Source of the DNA: a virus
Virus record (IMG/VR): IMGVR_UViG_3300040959_000743
Coordinates: 1-26,741 of that record
Length of the DNA: 26,741 nucleotides
Strand: one strand, 5' to 3'
Position 1 is the stretch's first letter, and each line of letters starts with the position of its first letter. Of the stretch, positions 12,662 to 19,806 are shown piece by piece. The notes under the pieces are model-generated. The model worked only from the letters and a program-made list of their open reading frames with translations, had not been told where the DNA came from and ran no database searches. Position numbers and translations under genes: made by a program.

Positions 12662-12670
12662 TGATATAAT
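12662..12670 (+). promoter_or_regulatory. extended -10 promoter (TGATATAAT)
   Basis: A perfect extended -10 lies after the holin terminator. Transcription would start near 12677, with only about 12 bases before the ATG at 12689, and the leader has only a weak GGTGAA for ribosome binding. The spacing mirrors that at 4683. Confidence 0.65.
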
Positions 12671-12688
12671 AAAACTGGTGAAAAATTA

Positions 12689-15238
12689 ATGGCACAAAAC
12701 ACAACCAATTACGGATTCCCTTATCCAGAAGATGCAGATCCAGTAGACGTTGCTGGGGATATTCAAGCTTTAGCAGAGGATATTGATATAAATCTCGGGG
12801 AAATCATTGCCGATACTGTCGGCACAATGGTCACAAGTAATACTGAAAATGGTATATCAGTAACTTATGATGATGCAGACAACACCCTAGACTTTGATGT
12901 AGAAGACTTTGACATTACCCTTTTGGGTGATGTTTCTGGTAGCGCAAGCATTGTTAATCTTGCTAGTGCGAGTGTAAACGTTACAGTAATTGATGATTCT
13001 CACAATCATTCATCTTCTACTATTACAGATTTCTCTGAAGCAGTAGCAGACACAGTTGGAAATATGGTTAATTCCAACACAGAAAACGGAATTAGTGTTA
13101 CTTATGACGATAATGACAATACTTTAGACTTTGACGTTGATGATTTTGATATTGTACTATCTGGTGATGTTTCAGGTAGTGCAACAGTAACAAATCTTGC
13201 AAATGTAAATATCTCAGCATCTGTCGCAGATAATTCACATAATCATGTTGCTGCAAATATAACTGACTTTGAAACTGCGGTAGATTCAGTAGTAGATTCT
13301 TTTGCAAATATAGATGTTCCTACTGGCACAGACCCAGCAGCAACGGCTTATAACGACACTTTGTATATTACAGAGAGCAACGGCGTATTGGTAAATGGTG
13401 CAGGATCAAACACTATCGACATTTCTACTAATGCTACCCCTCTTAATACTGCATCTGCAATTGTTTCTAGAGACAGTGAAAAAACATTCGATATTACAGG
13501 CATAGACTTTGACACATCTACAAGCGCAACAACACAGGTTGGCAGATTGGCCTGGGATGATGGTGAAGGAACGCTCAAGGTAAATTTAAAGGGCGGTAAC
13601 GTAGATCTTGATATTGGTCAAGAAAATGTTGTTCTTTGTTATAACGGCTCTGGATCTGCAATGTCAATTGGCGACGTTGTTTATATTCAAGGGGCACAAG
13701 GACAAAGACCAGATATCACACTAGCATCTGCGTCATCAGAAAGTTCATCAAAAAAGACTTTAGGTATTGTCGCAGAAGCAATCGGTGCTGGAAATGAAGG
13801 CTTTGTAACAACCTTTGGTGTGGTAAAAGGTGTTAATACCTTCGGATTTACTGAAGGTGCTGCATTATGGCTTTCAACAGCTGCTGGTGAATTTACTCAA
13901 ACCCCTCCAACTACACCAGATCACCTTGTATTTGTTGGTTACTGCCTTAAAGCAAGCTCAAGTACAGGAAGAATCTTTGTAGAACCACAAAACGGGTACG
14001 AAATTGAAGAACTTCATAATGTGCTTATTACCTCTGCTAGTGCGAATGATGTATTAATCTATAATTCTGCATCATCATTATGGATGAATGAAAGTTTTGA
14101 TGAGCGAGCACAAGATGCTATTGCTACAATGATTTCTAATGGTACACAGACAAATCTAACCATTGATTATGATGATAATGCTAACTCTCTAAGCTTTAAC
14201 GTTGTTGGTGCTGTTGCAGATGTGCAGGGTACAACAAATGAAATAGAAGTAACCTCTGCTAGCAATATTTATACCGTTGGACTTCCTGATGACGTAACAA
14301 TTTCAAATGATTTAACTGTAGTAGGAAATCTAACAGTAAGTGGTTCTGTTGCCTATGTAAACACTACAGAACTTTTGATTGAAGATAATATTGTTACCCT
14401 TAATTCTAGTGCTTCTGCACCACTTCTAGATGCTGGTATTGAGGTACAAAGAGGTAGCGCATCAAATGTATATATCAAGTGGGATGAGTCATCTGATGTA
14501 TGGCAATTTACTAATGATGGTTCTACATACTACGATCTTGTAGATTTTGATACAACTCTTGCAACAAAAACTACTGATGATCTAACAGAAGGTAGCACTA
14601 ATCTATACTTTACAAATACCAGGGCATTAGACGCAACTGAAGCAACAATTGCTTCTGCCTCTGCCGCTGCTGTTCTTTCTGCTAGTGCATACACAGATTC
14701 AGAGATAGCTGCACTAACAACAGATGATCTAACAGAGGGATCTAACGAATACTTCACAGTTGAGCGTGCTCAAGATGCCGCTGCATCTATGATTACGGGC
14801 GGAAGTCATACAAATATTACTGTTACATATAACGACGGTACAAATACATTAGACCTAACTGGATCTGCTACCGTAACAAATGAACAGGTTCAAGATGCCA
14901 TTGCGCCACTTTTCACACACTCTAATCATACAAATATTACAGCAACATATGACGATGCAAACGATGAAATACTGTTACAAGCAAGTGGTGGCGGTGCTTC
15001 CTTAGGTTCTGGTTCTGCATATCCAACATCCAGCATAACAAATGGAGATCTTTTCTACAATACAACTAGAGGTAGAACAGCAATTTATTTTGATACTATA
15101 TGGAAAGAATTTGCATATGTAACAGATTTCCCATCTGATGGTGGAACACCTAGCACAACAACATTCGCTGATAGTTACGACGGTGGAGATCCATCAACAT
15201 CAATATTTGTTGGGGCACTTGACGGTGGATCTTTATAA
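12689..15238 (+). CDS. large tail fibre protein, 849 aa
   Basis: The N-terminus MAQNTTNYGFPYPEDADPVDV is the standard anchor of fibres in actinophage-like genomes. Two repeats of NTENGISVTYDDxDNTLDFDV follow. The domain VGRLAWDDGEGTLKVNLKGG ... GFVTTFGVVKGVNTFGFTEGAAL ... VGYCLKASSSTGRIFVEPQNGYEIEELHNV (about residues 285-450) is a well-known phage structural module. Next is a DNIVTLNSSA..LDAGIEVQRG segment shared with the 420-aa fibre, then DDLTEGSTNLYFTNTRALDAT repeats shared with the next gene. The C-terminus has four DGG-type motifs. It is almost certainly a trimeric fibre. No enzymatic motif is seen. Confidence 0.86.
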   Translation: MAQNTTNYGFPYPEDADPVDVAGDIQALAEDIDINLGEIIADTVGTMVTSNTENGISVTYDDADNTLDFDVEDFDITLLGDVSGSASIVNLASASVNVTVIDDSHNHSSSTITDFSEAVADTVGNMVNSNTENGISVTYDDNDNTLDFDVDDFDIVLSGDVSGSATVTNLANVNISASVADNSHNHVAANITDFETAVDSVVDSFANIDVPTGTDPAATAYNDTLYITESNGVLVNGAGSNTIDISTNATPLNTASAIVSRDSEKTFDITGIDFDTSTSATTQVGRLAWDDGEGTLKVNLKGGNVDLDIGQENVVLCYNGSGSAMSIGDVVYIQGAQGQRPDITLASASSESSSKKTLGIVAEAIGAGNEGFVTTFGVVKGVNTFGFTEGAALWLSTAAGEFTQTPPTTPDHLVFVGYCLKASSSTGRIFVEPQNGYEIEELHNVLITSASANDVLIYNSASSLWMNESFDERAQDAIATMISNGTQTNLTIDYDDNANSLSFNVVGAVADVQGTTNEIEVTSASNIYTVGLPDDVTISNDLTVVGNLTVSGSVAYVNTTELLIEDNIVTLNSSASAPLLDAGIEVQRGSASNVYIKWDESSDVWQFTNDGSTYYDLVDFDTTLATKTTDDLTEGSTNLYFTNTRALDATEATIASASAAAVLSASAYTDSEIAALTTDDLTEGSNEYFTVERAQDAAASMITGGSHTNITVTYNDGTNTLDLTGSATVTNEQVQDAIAPLFTHSNHTNITATYDDANDEILLQASGGGASLGSGSAYPTSSITNGDLFYNTTRGRTAIYFDTIWKEFAYVTDFPSDGGTPSTTTFADSYDGGDPSTSIFVGALDGGSL

Positions 15239-15255
15239 AATTAAATAAAAGCTTA

Positions 15256-15264
15256 TGATATAAT
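15256..15264 (+). promoter_or_regulatory. extended -10 promoter (TGATATAAT)
   Basis: Perfect extended -10, no -35 box upstream. The predicted start site near 15271 coincides with AGGAG (15271-15275), which serves the ATG at 15281. Confidence 0.65.
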
Positions 15265-15280
15265 ATTTCAAGGAGATAAT

Positions 15281-16036
15281 ATGGCGACATTAATTCAAGT
15301 TAGAAGAGGAACTGCGTCTGAATGGTCTTCTGCCAACCCAACTCTCTCTTCTGGTGAAATTGGACTAGCTACAGATTTAGGACAAATTAAAATAGGTGAT
15401 GGTTCTACTGCCTGGAGTTCTTTGTCATATATTTCTGCTAGCGATACTGATGATTTAACAGAAGGATCTACAAACCTTTATTTTACAAATCAGCGTGCTT
15501 TAGATGCAACACAGGCCACCATCGCTTCTGCTTCTGCTGCTGCCGTAGCACATGCTGATGCGCTAGATACTGACGACGTAGCAGAAGGTTCCACCAACCT
15601 CTACTTCACCAACCAACGTGCACTTGACGCTACAACTGCAACCATTGCTTCTGCATCAGCCGCCGCAGTAACCAGCGCAAACGGGTACACAGATACATCA
15701 ATTGCCAATCTAGTGGACACTGCACCATCAACTCTTGATACCCTCAATGAGCTTGCTGCTGCTCTTGGTGATGACCCTAGCTTTGCAACAACTGTTACCA
15801 ATAGCATTGCCACTAAACTTTCTATTGCTGATGCCTCTGCTACCTATCTTACACAAGTTGATGCAACATCAACCTACGCTCCACTTTCTTCCCCCGCACT
15901 TACTGGAACACCTACTGCTCCAACAGCAAGTGCAGGAACAAATTCTACACAAATTGCAACAACAGCATATGTAGATACTGCAACAGCGACGGTACAACCA
16001 ACAATTCATCCAATGTTTATTATAGGTGGGGTATAA
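15281..16036 (+). CDS. tail fibre with Mtd-like N-terminal domain, 251 aa
   Basis: Residues 1-53 (ATLIQVRRGTASEWSSANP, then SGEIGLATDLGQIKIGDGSTAWSSL) match the N-terminal domain of major tropism determinant-type proteins, a virion attachment module. Two near-identical shaft repeats containing EGSTNLYFTNQRALDAT follow (from residues 61 and 102), then LDTLNELAAALGDDPSFATTV and a SPALTGTPTAP..STQIATTAYVD segment, both classic phage fibre sequences. AGGAG lies 6 bases upstream. The second shaft repeat and the following 150 bases use C-rich codons unlike the first. The role is adsorption or connection of the tip proteins encoded next. Confidence 0.85.
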   Translation: MATLIQVRRGTASEWSSANPTLSSGEIGLATDLGQIKIGDGSTAWSSLSYISASDTDDLTEGSTNLYFTNQRALDATQATIASASAAAVAHADALDTDDVAEGSTNLYFTNQRALDATTATIASASAAAVTSANGYTDTSIANLVDTAPSTLDTLNELAAALGDDPSFATTVTNSIATKLSIADASATYLTQVDATSTYAPLSSPALTGTPTAPTASAGTNSTQIATTAYVDTATATVQPTIHPMFIIGGV

Positions 16037-16037
16037 A

Positions 16038-16379
16038 ATGACTGAAGTATATAAAAGATTAGGTGCTATTGCTCCTGCTGACGATAGTGAAACCCTTCTT
16101 TATACCGCCCCTTCTGGCACACAATCTTTAATCTCAAATATCACGGTAACTAACAGATCGTCTTCATCTGCATCATTTGATATAAATATTCATGAAACAG
16201 GGTCTGCTCCATTTACTTCTACTAACACTAATGCATTATACAAATCTTCCCTCATTTCAGCAAATGAAACACAAATTCTTGAACCTGGAATTGCTCTTTC
16301 TGCATCTGCCTCTATTGTGGCAAAGGATAATAGCGGGGGTAATCTAACATTTTCTACCTATGGAGTTGAACTATCATGA
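16038..16379 (+). CDS. small tail protein, 113 aa
   Basis: The protein reads MTEVYKRLGAIAPADDSETLLYTAPSG, then SNITVTNRSSSSASFDINIH, ILEPGIALSASASIVAKDNSGGNLTFSTYGVELS. This is the pattern of a small beta-sandwich protein found after fibre genes in many phages (GAxxPAxxTxTxLYTxPxGT). An in-frame GTG at 16026 lies upstream, but AGGTGGGG covers it and is 6 bases before the ATG at 16038. The stop overlaps the next ATG. The next gene has the same domain split by a repeat array. Confidence 0.72.
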   Translation: MTEVYKRLGAIAPADDSETLLYTAPSGTQSLISNITVTNRSSSSASFDINIHETGSAPFTSTNTNALYKSSLISANETQILEPGIALSASASIVAKDNSGGNLTFSTYGVELS

Positions 16380-17566
16380 CAGAATATAAGGTATTAGGAC
16401 AGAGTGCTCCAAGTGCTAATACAGAGACTGATCTTTATACTACCCCCTCGGGTTCTGCCACGGTAGTTAGAGCAATAAATGTAACAAATACAGCATCAGC
16501 TGCTGATACATTTGATATTTCTATCAATGATAGTGCAATTCCTCCTGCGCCTGATGGTCCCTTTGCTGCGGTGGCGACCAGCTCAGATGCCGCCGCCACC
16601 TCCACTGACGGCATCACATGGACCGCTAGGACAATGCCCTCAAGTCAGACTTGGATATCCGTCACCTCTGGCAACGGCACGTTTGCTGCGGTGGCATACG
16701 GCTCAGCCGCCACCGCCTACTCCACTGACGGCATCACATGGACCGCTAGGACAATGCCCTCAGAGCAGGGTTGGTTTTCCGTCGCCTATGGAAACGGCAC
16801 CTTTGCTGCCACGTCGAACGGTGCCGCCGCCGCCACCTCCACTGACGGCATCACATGGACCGCACGCACACTGCCCTCAAGTCAGACTTGGAGAGCCGTC
16901 GCCTTTGGCAACGGCACGTTTGCTGCGGTGGCGAGCAATACCGCCGCCGCCGCCACCTCCACTGACGGCATCACATGGACCGCACGCACACTGCCCTCAA
17001 GTCCGAATTGGTATCGCGTCACCTTTGGCAACGGCACGTTTGTTGCGGTGGCATACAGCTCAACCGCCGTTACCGTCTCCACTGACGGCATCACATGGAC
17101 GGCAGGCACACTGCCCTCATTTCAGCAATGGGTATCCCTTACCTATGGCAACGGCACGTTTGCTACGGTGTCATACTTCAACGCCGCCGCCGCCACCTCC
17201 ACTGACGGCATCACATGGACCGCTAGGACAATGCCCTCAAATACGAGGTGGAGAGCCGTCGGCTATGGAAACGGCACCTTTGCTGCGGTGTCATACGCAG
17301 GTGCCGCCGCCGCCTACTCCACTGACGGCATCACATGGACCGCTACGTCAATGCCCTCAAATAAGTATTGGGGGGCCGTCACCTATGCAGAACCCAGCCC
17401 TGTTTCACTCATTCCATCAGAAGACTATCTCTTCAATTCCCATGAAATTCTTGGTAATGAAACAATTACCATAAAGGGCGGGTATACAATGGAAGAAGAT
17501 AACACTATTCGTATTAAATCAACTAATGGAACATCTACATTCCATGCCTTTGGAGGAGAAATTTAA
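16376..17566 (+). CDS. tail protein with inserted seven-repeat Asp-box propeller
   Basis: Residues 1-55 (MTEYKVLGQSAPSANTETDLYT...TFDISIN) and the last 50 (PSEDYLFNSHEILGNETITI ... STFHAFGGEI) together match the 113-aa product encoded just upstream. Between them are seven 40-residue repeats, each with STDGITWTA (an Asp box, S-x-D-G-x-T-W), PS-xxx-W and GNGTF, at residues 76, 116, 155, 195, 235, 275 and 315. Seven such repeats predict a seven-bladed beta-propeller, commonly a glycan-binding or enzymatic fold. No catalytic residues of a sialidase are evident. Repeats are GC-rich against AT-rich flanks. Coupled through ATGA upstream and TAATG downstream. Confidence 0.82.
   Translation: MTEYKVLGQSAPSANTETDLYTTPSGSATVVRAINVTNTASAADTFDISINDSAIPPAPDGPFAAVATSSDAAATSTDGITWTARTMPSSQTWISVTSGNGTFAAVAYGSAATAYSTDGITWTARTMPSEQGWFSVAYGNGTFAATSNGAAAATSTDGITWTARTLPSSQTWRAVAFGNGTFAAVASNTAAAATSTDGITWTARTLPSSPNWYRVTFGNGTFVAVAYSSTAVTVSTDGITWTAGTLPSFQQWVSLTYGNGTFATVSYFNAAAATSTDGITWTARTMPSNTRWRAVGYGNGTFAAVSYAGAAAAYSTDGITWTATSMPSNKYWGAVTYAEPSPVSLIPSEDYLFNSHEILGNETITIKGGYTMEEDNTIRIKSTNGTSTFHAFGGEI
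16559..17390 (+). repeat. seven-copy 120-bp coding repeat array (first array)
   Basis: The core TCCACTGACGGCATCACATG recurs at 16601, 16721, 16838, 16958, 17078, 17198 and 17318 (period 120, once 117). The DNA is nearly identical at conserved codons and divergent in two windows, around the middle Trp and the GNGTF-to-Asp-box loop. The array is distinctly richer in C and G than the surrounding genes. Confidence 0.93.
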
Positions 17567-17700
17567 TGGGTATTGAGAGAACAAAGTTAACTCTTGAAAC
17601 ATTAGATGACGATGTTTCTGCTGTTCCAACATTTACATCGTCTACTGCTGAACCATCAGGCGGTAATAATGGAGATATCTGGCTTACCTACACCCCATAG
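17566..17700 (+). CDS. 44-aa tail-associated protein
   Basis: A short frame starts at an ATG sharing one base with the previous stop (TAATG) and encodes MGIERTKLTLETLDDDVSAV, ending SGGNNGDIWLTYTP. GGAGGAG lies 8 bases upstream. The ending P-S-G-G-x-x-G-D-I-W-L-T-Y-T-P is a motif I associate with small proteins in phage tip gene groups. It sits between two propeller-bearing genes and is part of the same coupled unit. Role unknown, presumably structural. Confidence 0.7.
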   Translation: MGIERTKLTLETLDDDVSAVPTFTSSTAEPSGGNNGDIWLTYTP

Positions 17701-17709
17701 GGATATATT

Positions 17710-18693
17710 ATGACTGCATATACAAAAGTTGGCGGGGAGTGGAAAGAATTTGATCCTAATGTAAAAGTAGGAGGCTCTTGGTACCCCGTCGATAATGGCT
17801 ATGTAAAAGTAGGTGGAGTGTGGAAAGAGTTTTATGCTTTAAGTGAACCCGTTATTGAAACTTTTGTTACCCTTGGAGTTAATACAACAGTTTCAGCCGC
17901 CTCCACCGATGGCACCACTTGGACGCAAGGGACATTGCCCGTGACTGCTAGTTGGAGAGAAGTGGCTCACGGCAATGGCACCTTTGTTACTTTGGGATAT
18001 GGTTCCACAATATCAGCCACCTCCACCGATGGCATCACATGGACGCAGGGGTCGCTGCCTGTGAGTTCTAGCTGGAGAAGTATAACCCACGGCAATGGCA
18101 CCTTTGTTGCTGTGACATATGGTTCCACAATATCAGCCACCTCCACCGACGCTATAACATGGACGCAAGGTTCATTGCCCGTGCAGGCTAATTGGAAAAA
18201 TTCAGCCTTCGGAAGTGGCACCTTTGTTGTTGTGGGAGGAAGCGGCGCAATAGCCCTCGCCTCCACCGATGCTATAACATGGACGCAGGGGACACTGCCT
18301 ACGAGTGATGATTGGCCCTGGGTCACCCACGGCAATGGCACCTTTGTTGCTGTGGCATCGTCCAGCCAAACAGCCGCTACCTCCACCGATGGCATTACTT
18401 GGACGCAGGGGACATTGCCTGTGTCTTCTGATTGGTACTCTGTTACCCACGGCGATGGAACCTTTGTTGCTGTGGCAATAAGTAGCACCATCGCTGCTAC
18501 CTCCACCAATGGCATCACTTGGACGCAGCAGACATTGCCTTACGGCAGTTGGCGGCAAATCACCCACGGCAATGGCATTTTTGTTACTGTGGCAGGCAAC
18601 ACCACAACAGCCCTCGTCTCTACCGATGGCATCACATGGACACAGCAAGTATTGCCTACGAGTGTTAACTGGATTCCTGTAGGATCTGGATAA
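17710..18693 (+). CDS. tail protein with seven-repeat Asp-box propeller
   Basis: The 327-residue protein starts with three short KVGGxW repeats (YTKVGGEWKEF, VKVGGSWYPV, VKVGGVWKEF; residues 4-44), a motif often at the anchor end of phage tip proteins. It then has seven 40-residue repeats with ASTDGxTWTQGTLP, a middle Trp and HGNGTFVAV, the Asp boxes beginning at residues 65, 105, 145, 185, 225, 265 and 304. It should form a seven-bladed propeller closely related to the one in the gene 144 bases upstream, but with a different anchor. AGGGAT is 6 bases before the ATG. Likely receptor-binding; ligand unknown. Confidence 0.82.
   Translation: MTAYTKVGGEWKEFDPNVKVGGSWYPVDNGYVKVGGVWKEFYALSEPVIETFVTLGVNTTVSAASTDGTTWTQGTLPVTASWREVAHGNGTFVTLGYGSTISATSTDGITWTQGSLPVSSSWRSITHGNGTFVAVTYGSTISATSTDAITWTQGSLPVQANWKNSAFGSGTFVVVGGSGAIALASTDAITWTQGTLPTSDDWPWVTHGNGTFVAVASSSQTAATSTDGITWTQGTLPVSSDWYSVTHGDGTFVAVAISSTIAATSTNGITWTQQTLPYGSWRQITHGNGIFVTVAGNTTTALVSTDGITWTQQVLPTSVNWIPVGSG
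17860..18690 (+). repeat. seven-copy 120-bp coding repeat array (second array)
   Basis: Core CTCCACCGATGGC-type boxes begin at 17902, 18022, 18142, 18262, 18382, 18502 and 18619 (period 120, the last 117). Consensus differs from the first array (TQGTLPV against TARTMPS), so the arrays amplified separately. Two boxes read GACGCT or GATGCT in place of GATGGC (Asp-Ala for Asp-Gly). Confidence 0.93.
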
Positions 18694-18712
18694 CAAAATA
18701 GCAAACGTATTA

Positions 18713-18718
18713 TATAAT
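18713..18718 (+). promoter_or_regulatory. -10 promoter element (TATAAT)
   Basis: TATAAT 24 bases before the ATG at 18742, with TAGGAAAA as ribosome binding site between them. It has no TG extension and no clear -35. Confidence 0.45.
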
Positions 18719-18741
18719 ATCCACAACAGATAGGAAAAATA

Positions 18742-19401
18742 ATGAAGCACTATGATGTTCTCATAGCAACTCCTGGGGCTATGATGGAGGCACAATATGT
18801 AAAAAGTCTTGTCAATACCCTCGCAGAATGTGATAAAAGAGGATTGACATATAAATTTCTCAATGCATATGGATCTTTAGTTCACCATGCCCGTGAATTA
18901 ACCTGCTCAGGTGGGGAGGGTATGGAATTAAATCCAGACCACAAAGGTCCAATGGGAGATTCTGTAACATATAACAAAATCTTTTGGATTGATTCTGATA
19001 TTGCTTGGGAACCATGGCAATTCTTTAAGATCTATGACTCAGAATATGATGTAACAACAGGGGCATACTTATTGGCAGATGGAGTCACCACTTCCGTCCA
19101 TGCATGGGGAACTTCTGGGGGTATTCCTAAGCATGATATTCTACAAATGTCTGAGATTACCAAGGTACAAAGCATTGGATTTGGTTTTGTAGCAATGAAG
19201 TCAGGGGTATTTGAAAGATTGGAACGCCCTTGGTTTAAGCATTATCTCCAAGGTATTCAAAGAAGCGACGGTACAACAATAGAAGATTCACTAGGAGAAG
19301 ATATTTCTTGGTGTATCAATGCATACAAGGCGGGTATAGATATTATGTTTGACCCTACCGTCCTTGTTAAGCATATGAAGAAAGTACCTGTTTTATGGTA
19401 A
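18742..19401 (+). CDS. GT-A-fold glycosyltransferase
   Basis: The 219-residue protein has a Rossmann-like start (HYDVLIATPGAMMEAQYVKSL), a metal/sugar-nucleotide DxD motif in IFWIDSDIAW (Asp84-Ser-Asp86), and a GEDISWC acidic motif (185-191) followed by a conserved late His (VLVKHMK, His211), all in the order seen in GT2-like enzymes. It would transfer a sugar from a nucleotide donor. Acceptor unknown: a virion protein or the host cell surface. The gene has its own promoter and ends in the next one. No membrane segment. Confidence 0.78.
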   Translation: MKHYDVLIATPGAMMEAQYVKSLVNTLAECDKRGLTYKFLNAYGSLVHHARELTCSGGEGMELNPDHKGPMGDSVTYNKIFWIDSDIAWEPWQFFKIYDSEYDVTTGAYLLADGVTTSVHAWGTSGGIPKHDILQMSEITKVQSIGFGFVAMKSGVFERLERPWFKHYLQGIQRSDGTTIEDSLGEDISWCINAYKAGIDIMFDPTVLVKHMKKVPVLW

Positions 19402-19404
19402 AAT
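19396..19404 (+). promoter_or_regulatory. extended -10 promoter (TGGTAAAAT)
   Basis: The element overlaps the last codon and stop of the glycosyltransferase gene. It precedes a near-perfect ribosome binding site (AAGGAGGTGA, 19413-19422) for the ATG at 19429. Confidence 0.5.
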
Positions 19405-19428
19405 ATAAGTTCAAGGAGGTGAAGTGAT

Positions 19429-19725
19429 ATGGCAAACAGGTATGAGGTTGCAGGACCAGAAGAGGGTTTTGCAGTAAGAGTATTTTATAATGGCGCAGAT
19501 GTTGCTGGACTATTCCAGCCCTACTACCCCAACGGTACCCCTTGGGATTCCGCTGAAGAGGCTGCTGAGTGGGCAGAGATGTTCATTGAGTCCATTGAGG
19601 TAGAGGACGCTCCATTTGCTCCAGGGGGCCGTGGTGAGCCACGCTCCCCAAAGCCAACCCCAGAAGAGATTGAGGCTATGGAGGCTGAGATGGAAGCACG
19701 CAGAAATGGTGAAATTCCACAGTAA
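19429..19725 (+). CDS. 98-aa acidic hypothetical protein
   Basis: The protein starts MANRYEVAGPEEGFAVRVFYNGADV, has SAEEAAEWAEMFIESIEVEDAPF, and ends in an acidic, proline- and glutamate-rich helix (PTPEEIEAMEAEMEARRNGE). Its coding sequence is richer in G and C than the flanking genes. It has the strongest ribosome binding site in the window, so it is likely made in large amounts. It lies between a glycosyltransferase and a sulfotransferase, and its own promoter and terminator make it a single-gene unit. Similar short proteins with EAAEWAE motifs occur in environmental phages; function unknown. Confidence 0.65.
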   Translation: MANRYEVAGPEEGFAVRVFYNGADVAGLFQPYYPNGTPWDSAEEAAEWAEMFIESIEVEDAPFAPGGRGEPRSPKPTPEEIEAMEAEMEARRNGEIPQ

Positions 19726-19746
19726 TATTTTATATAAAATCATATT

Positions 19747-19773
19747 AGCTAGGGTTTATTTATCCTAGCTTTT
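19747..19773 (+). terminator. hairpin terminator with short T run
   Basis: AGCTAGG (19747-19753) pairs with CCTAGCT (19764-19770) around a 10-base loop, followed by TTT. It lies 21 bases after the 98-aa gene. Confidence 0.65.
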
Positions 19774-19774
19774 A

Positions 19775-19783
19775 TGATATTAT
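19775..19783 (+). promoter_or_regulatory. extended -10 promoter (TGATATTAT)
   Basis: One mismatch from the recurrent TGATATAAT, directly after the hairpin. It precedes TAGGAAAA and the ATG at 19807. Confidence 0.5.
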
Positions 19784-19806
19784 GAGGTCAAATAGATAGG
19801 AAAATA

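Noticed and set aside
16512-17474. A long plus-strand open frame of Pro-rich repeats in the first propeller array
   Set aside because: It is a shifted reading of a repeat whose period is a multiple of three, so no stop arises; it has no ribosome binding site and the real frame matches Asp-box repeats.
16559-18690. CRISPR array or diversity-generating retroelement
   Set aside because: The repeats are 120 bases, coding and in frame, so not CRISPR. No reverse transcriptase or template repeat is visible in the window, and changes are not limited to adenine positions, so a retroelement is not supported.
17967-18795. Two long minus-strand open frames across the second propeller array
   Set aside because: Same cause: repeat period divisible by three. 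Low-complexity product, no start signal, and they lie fully against the real gene.
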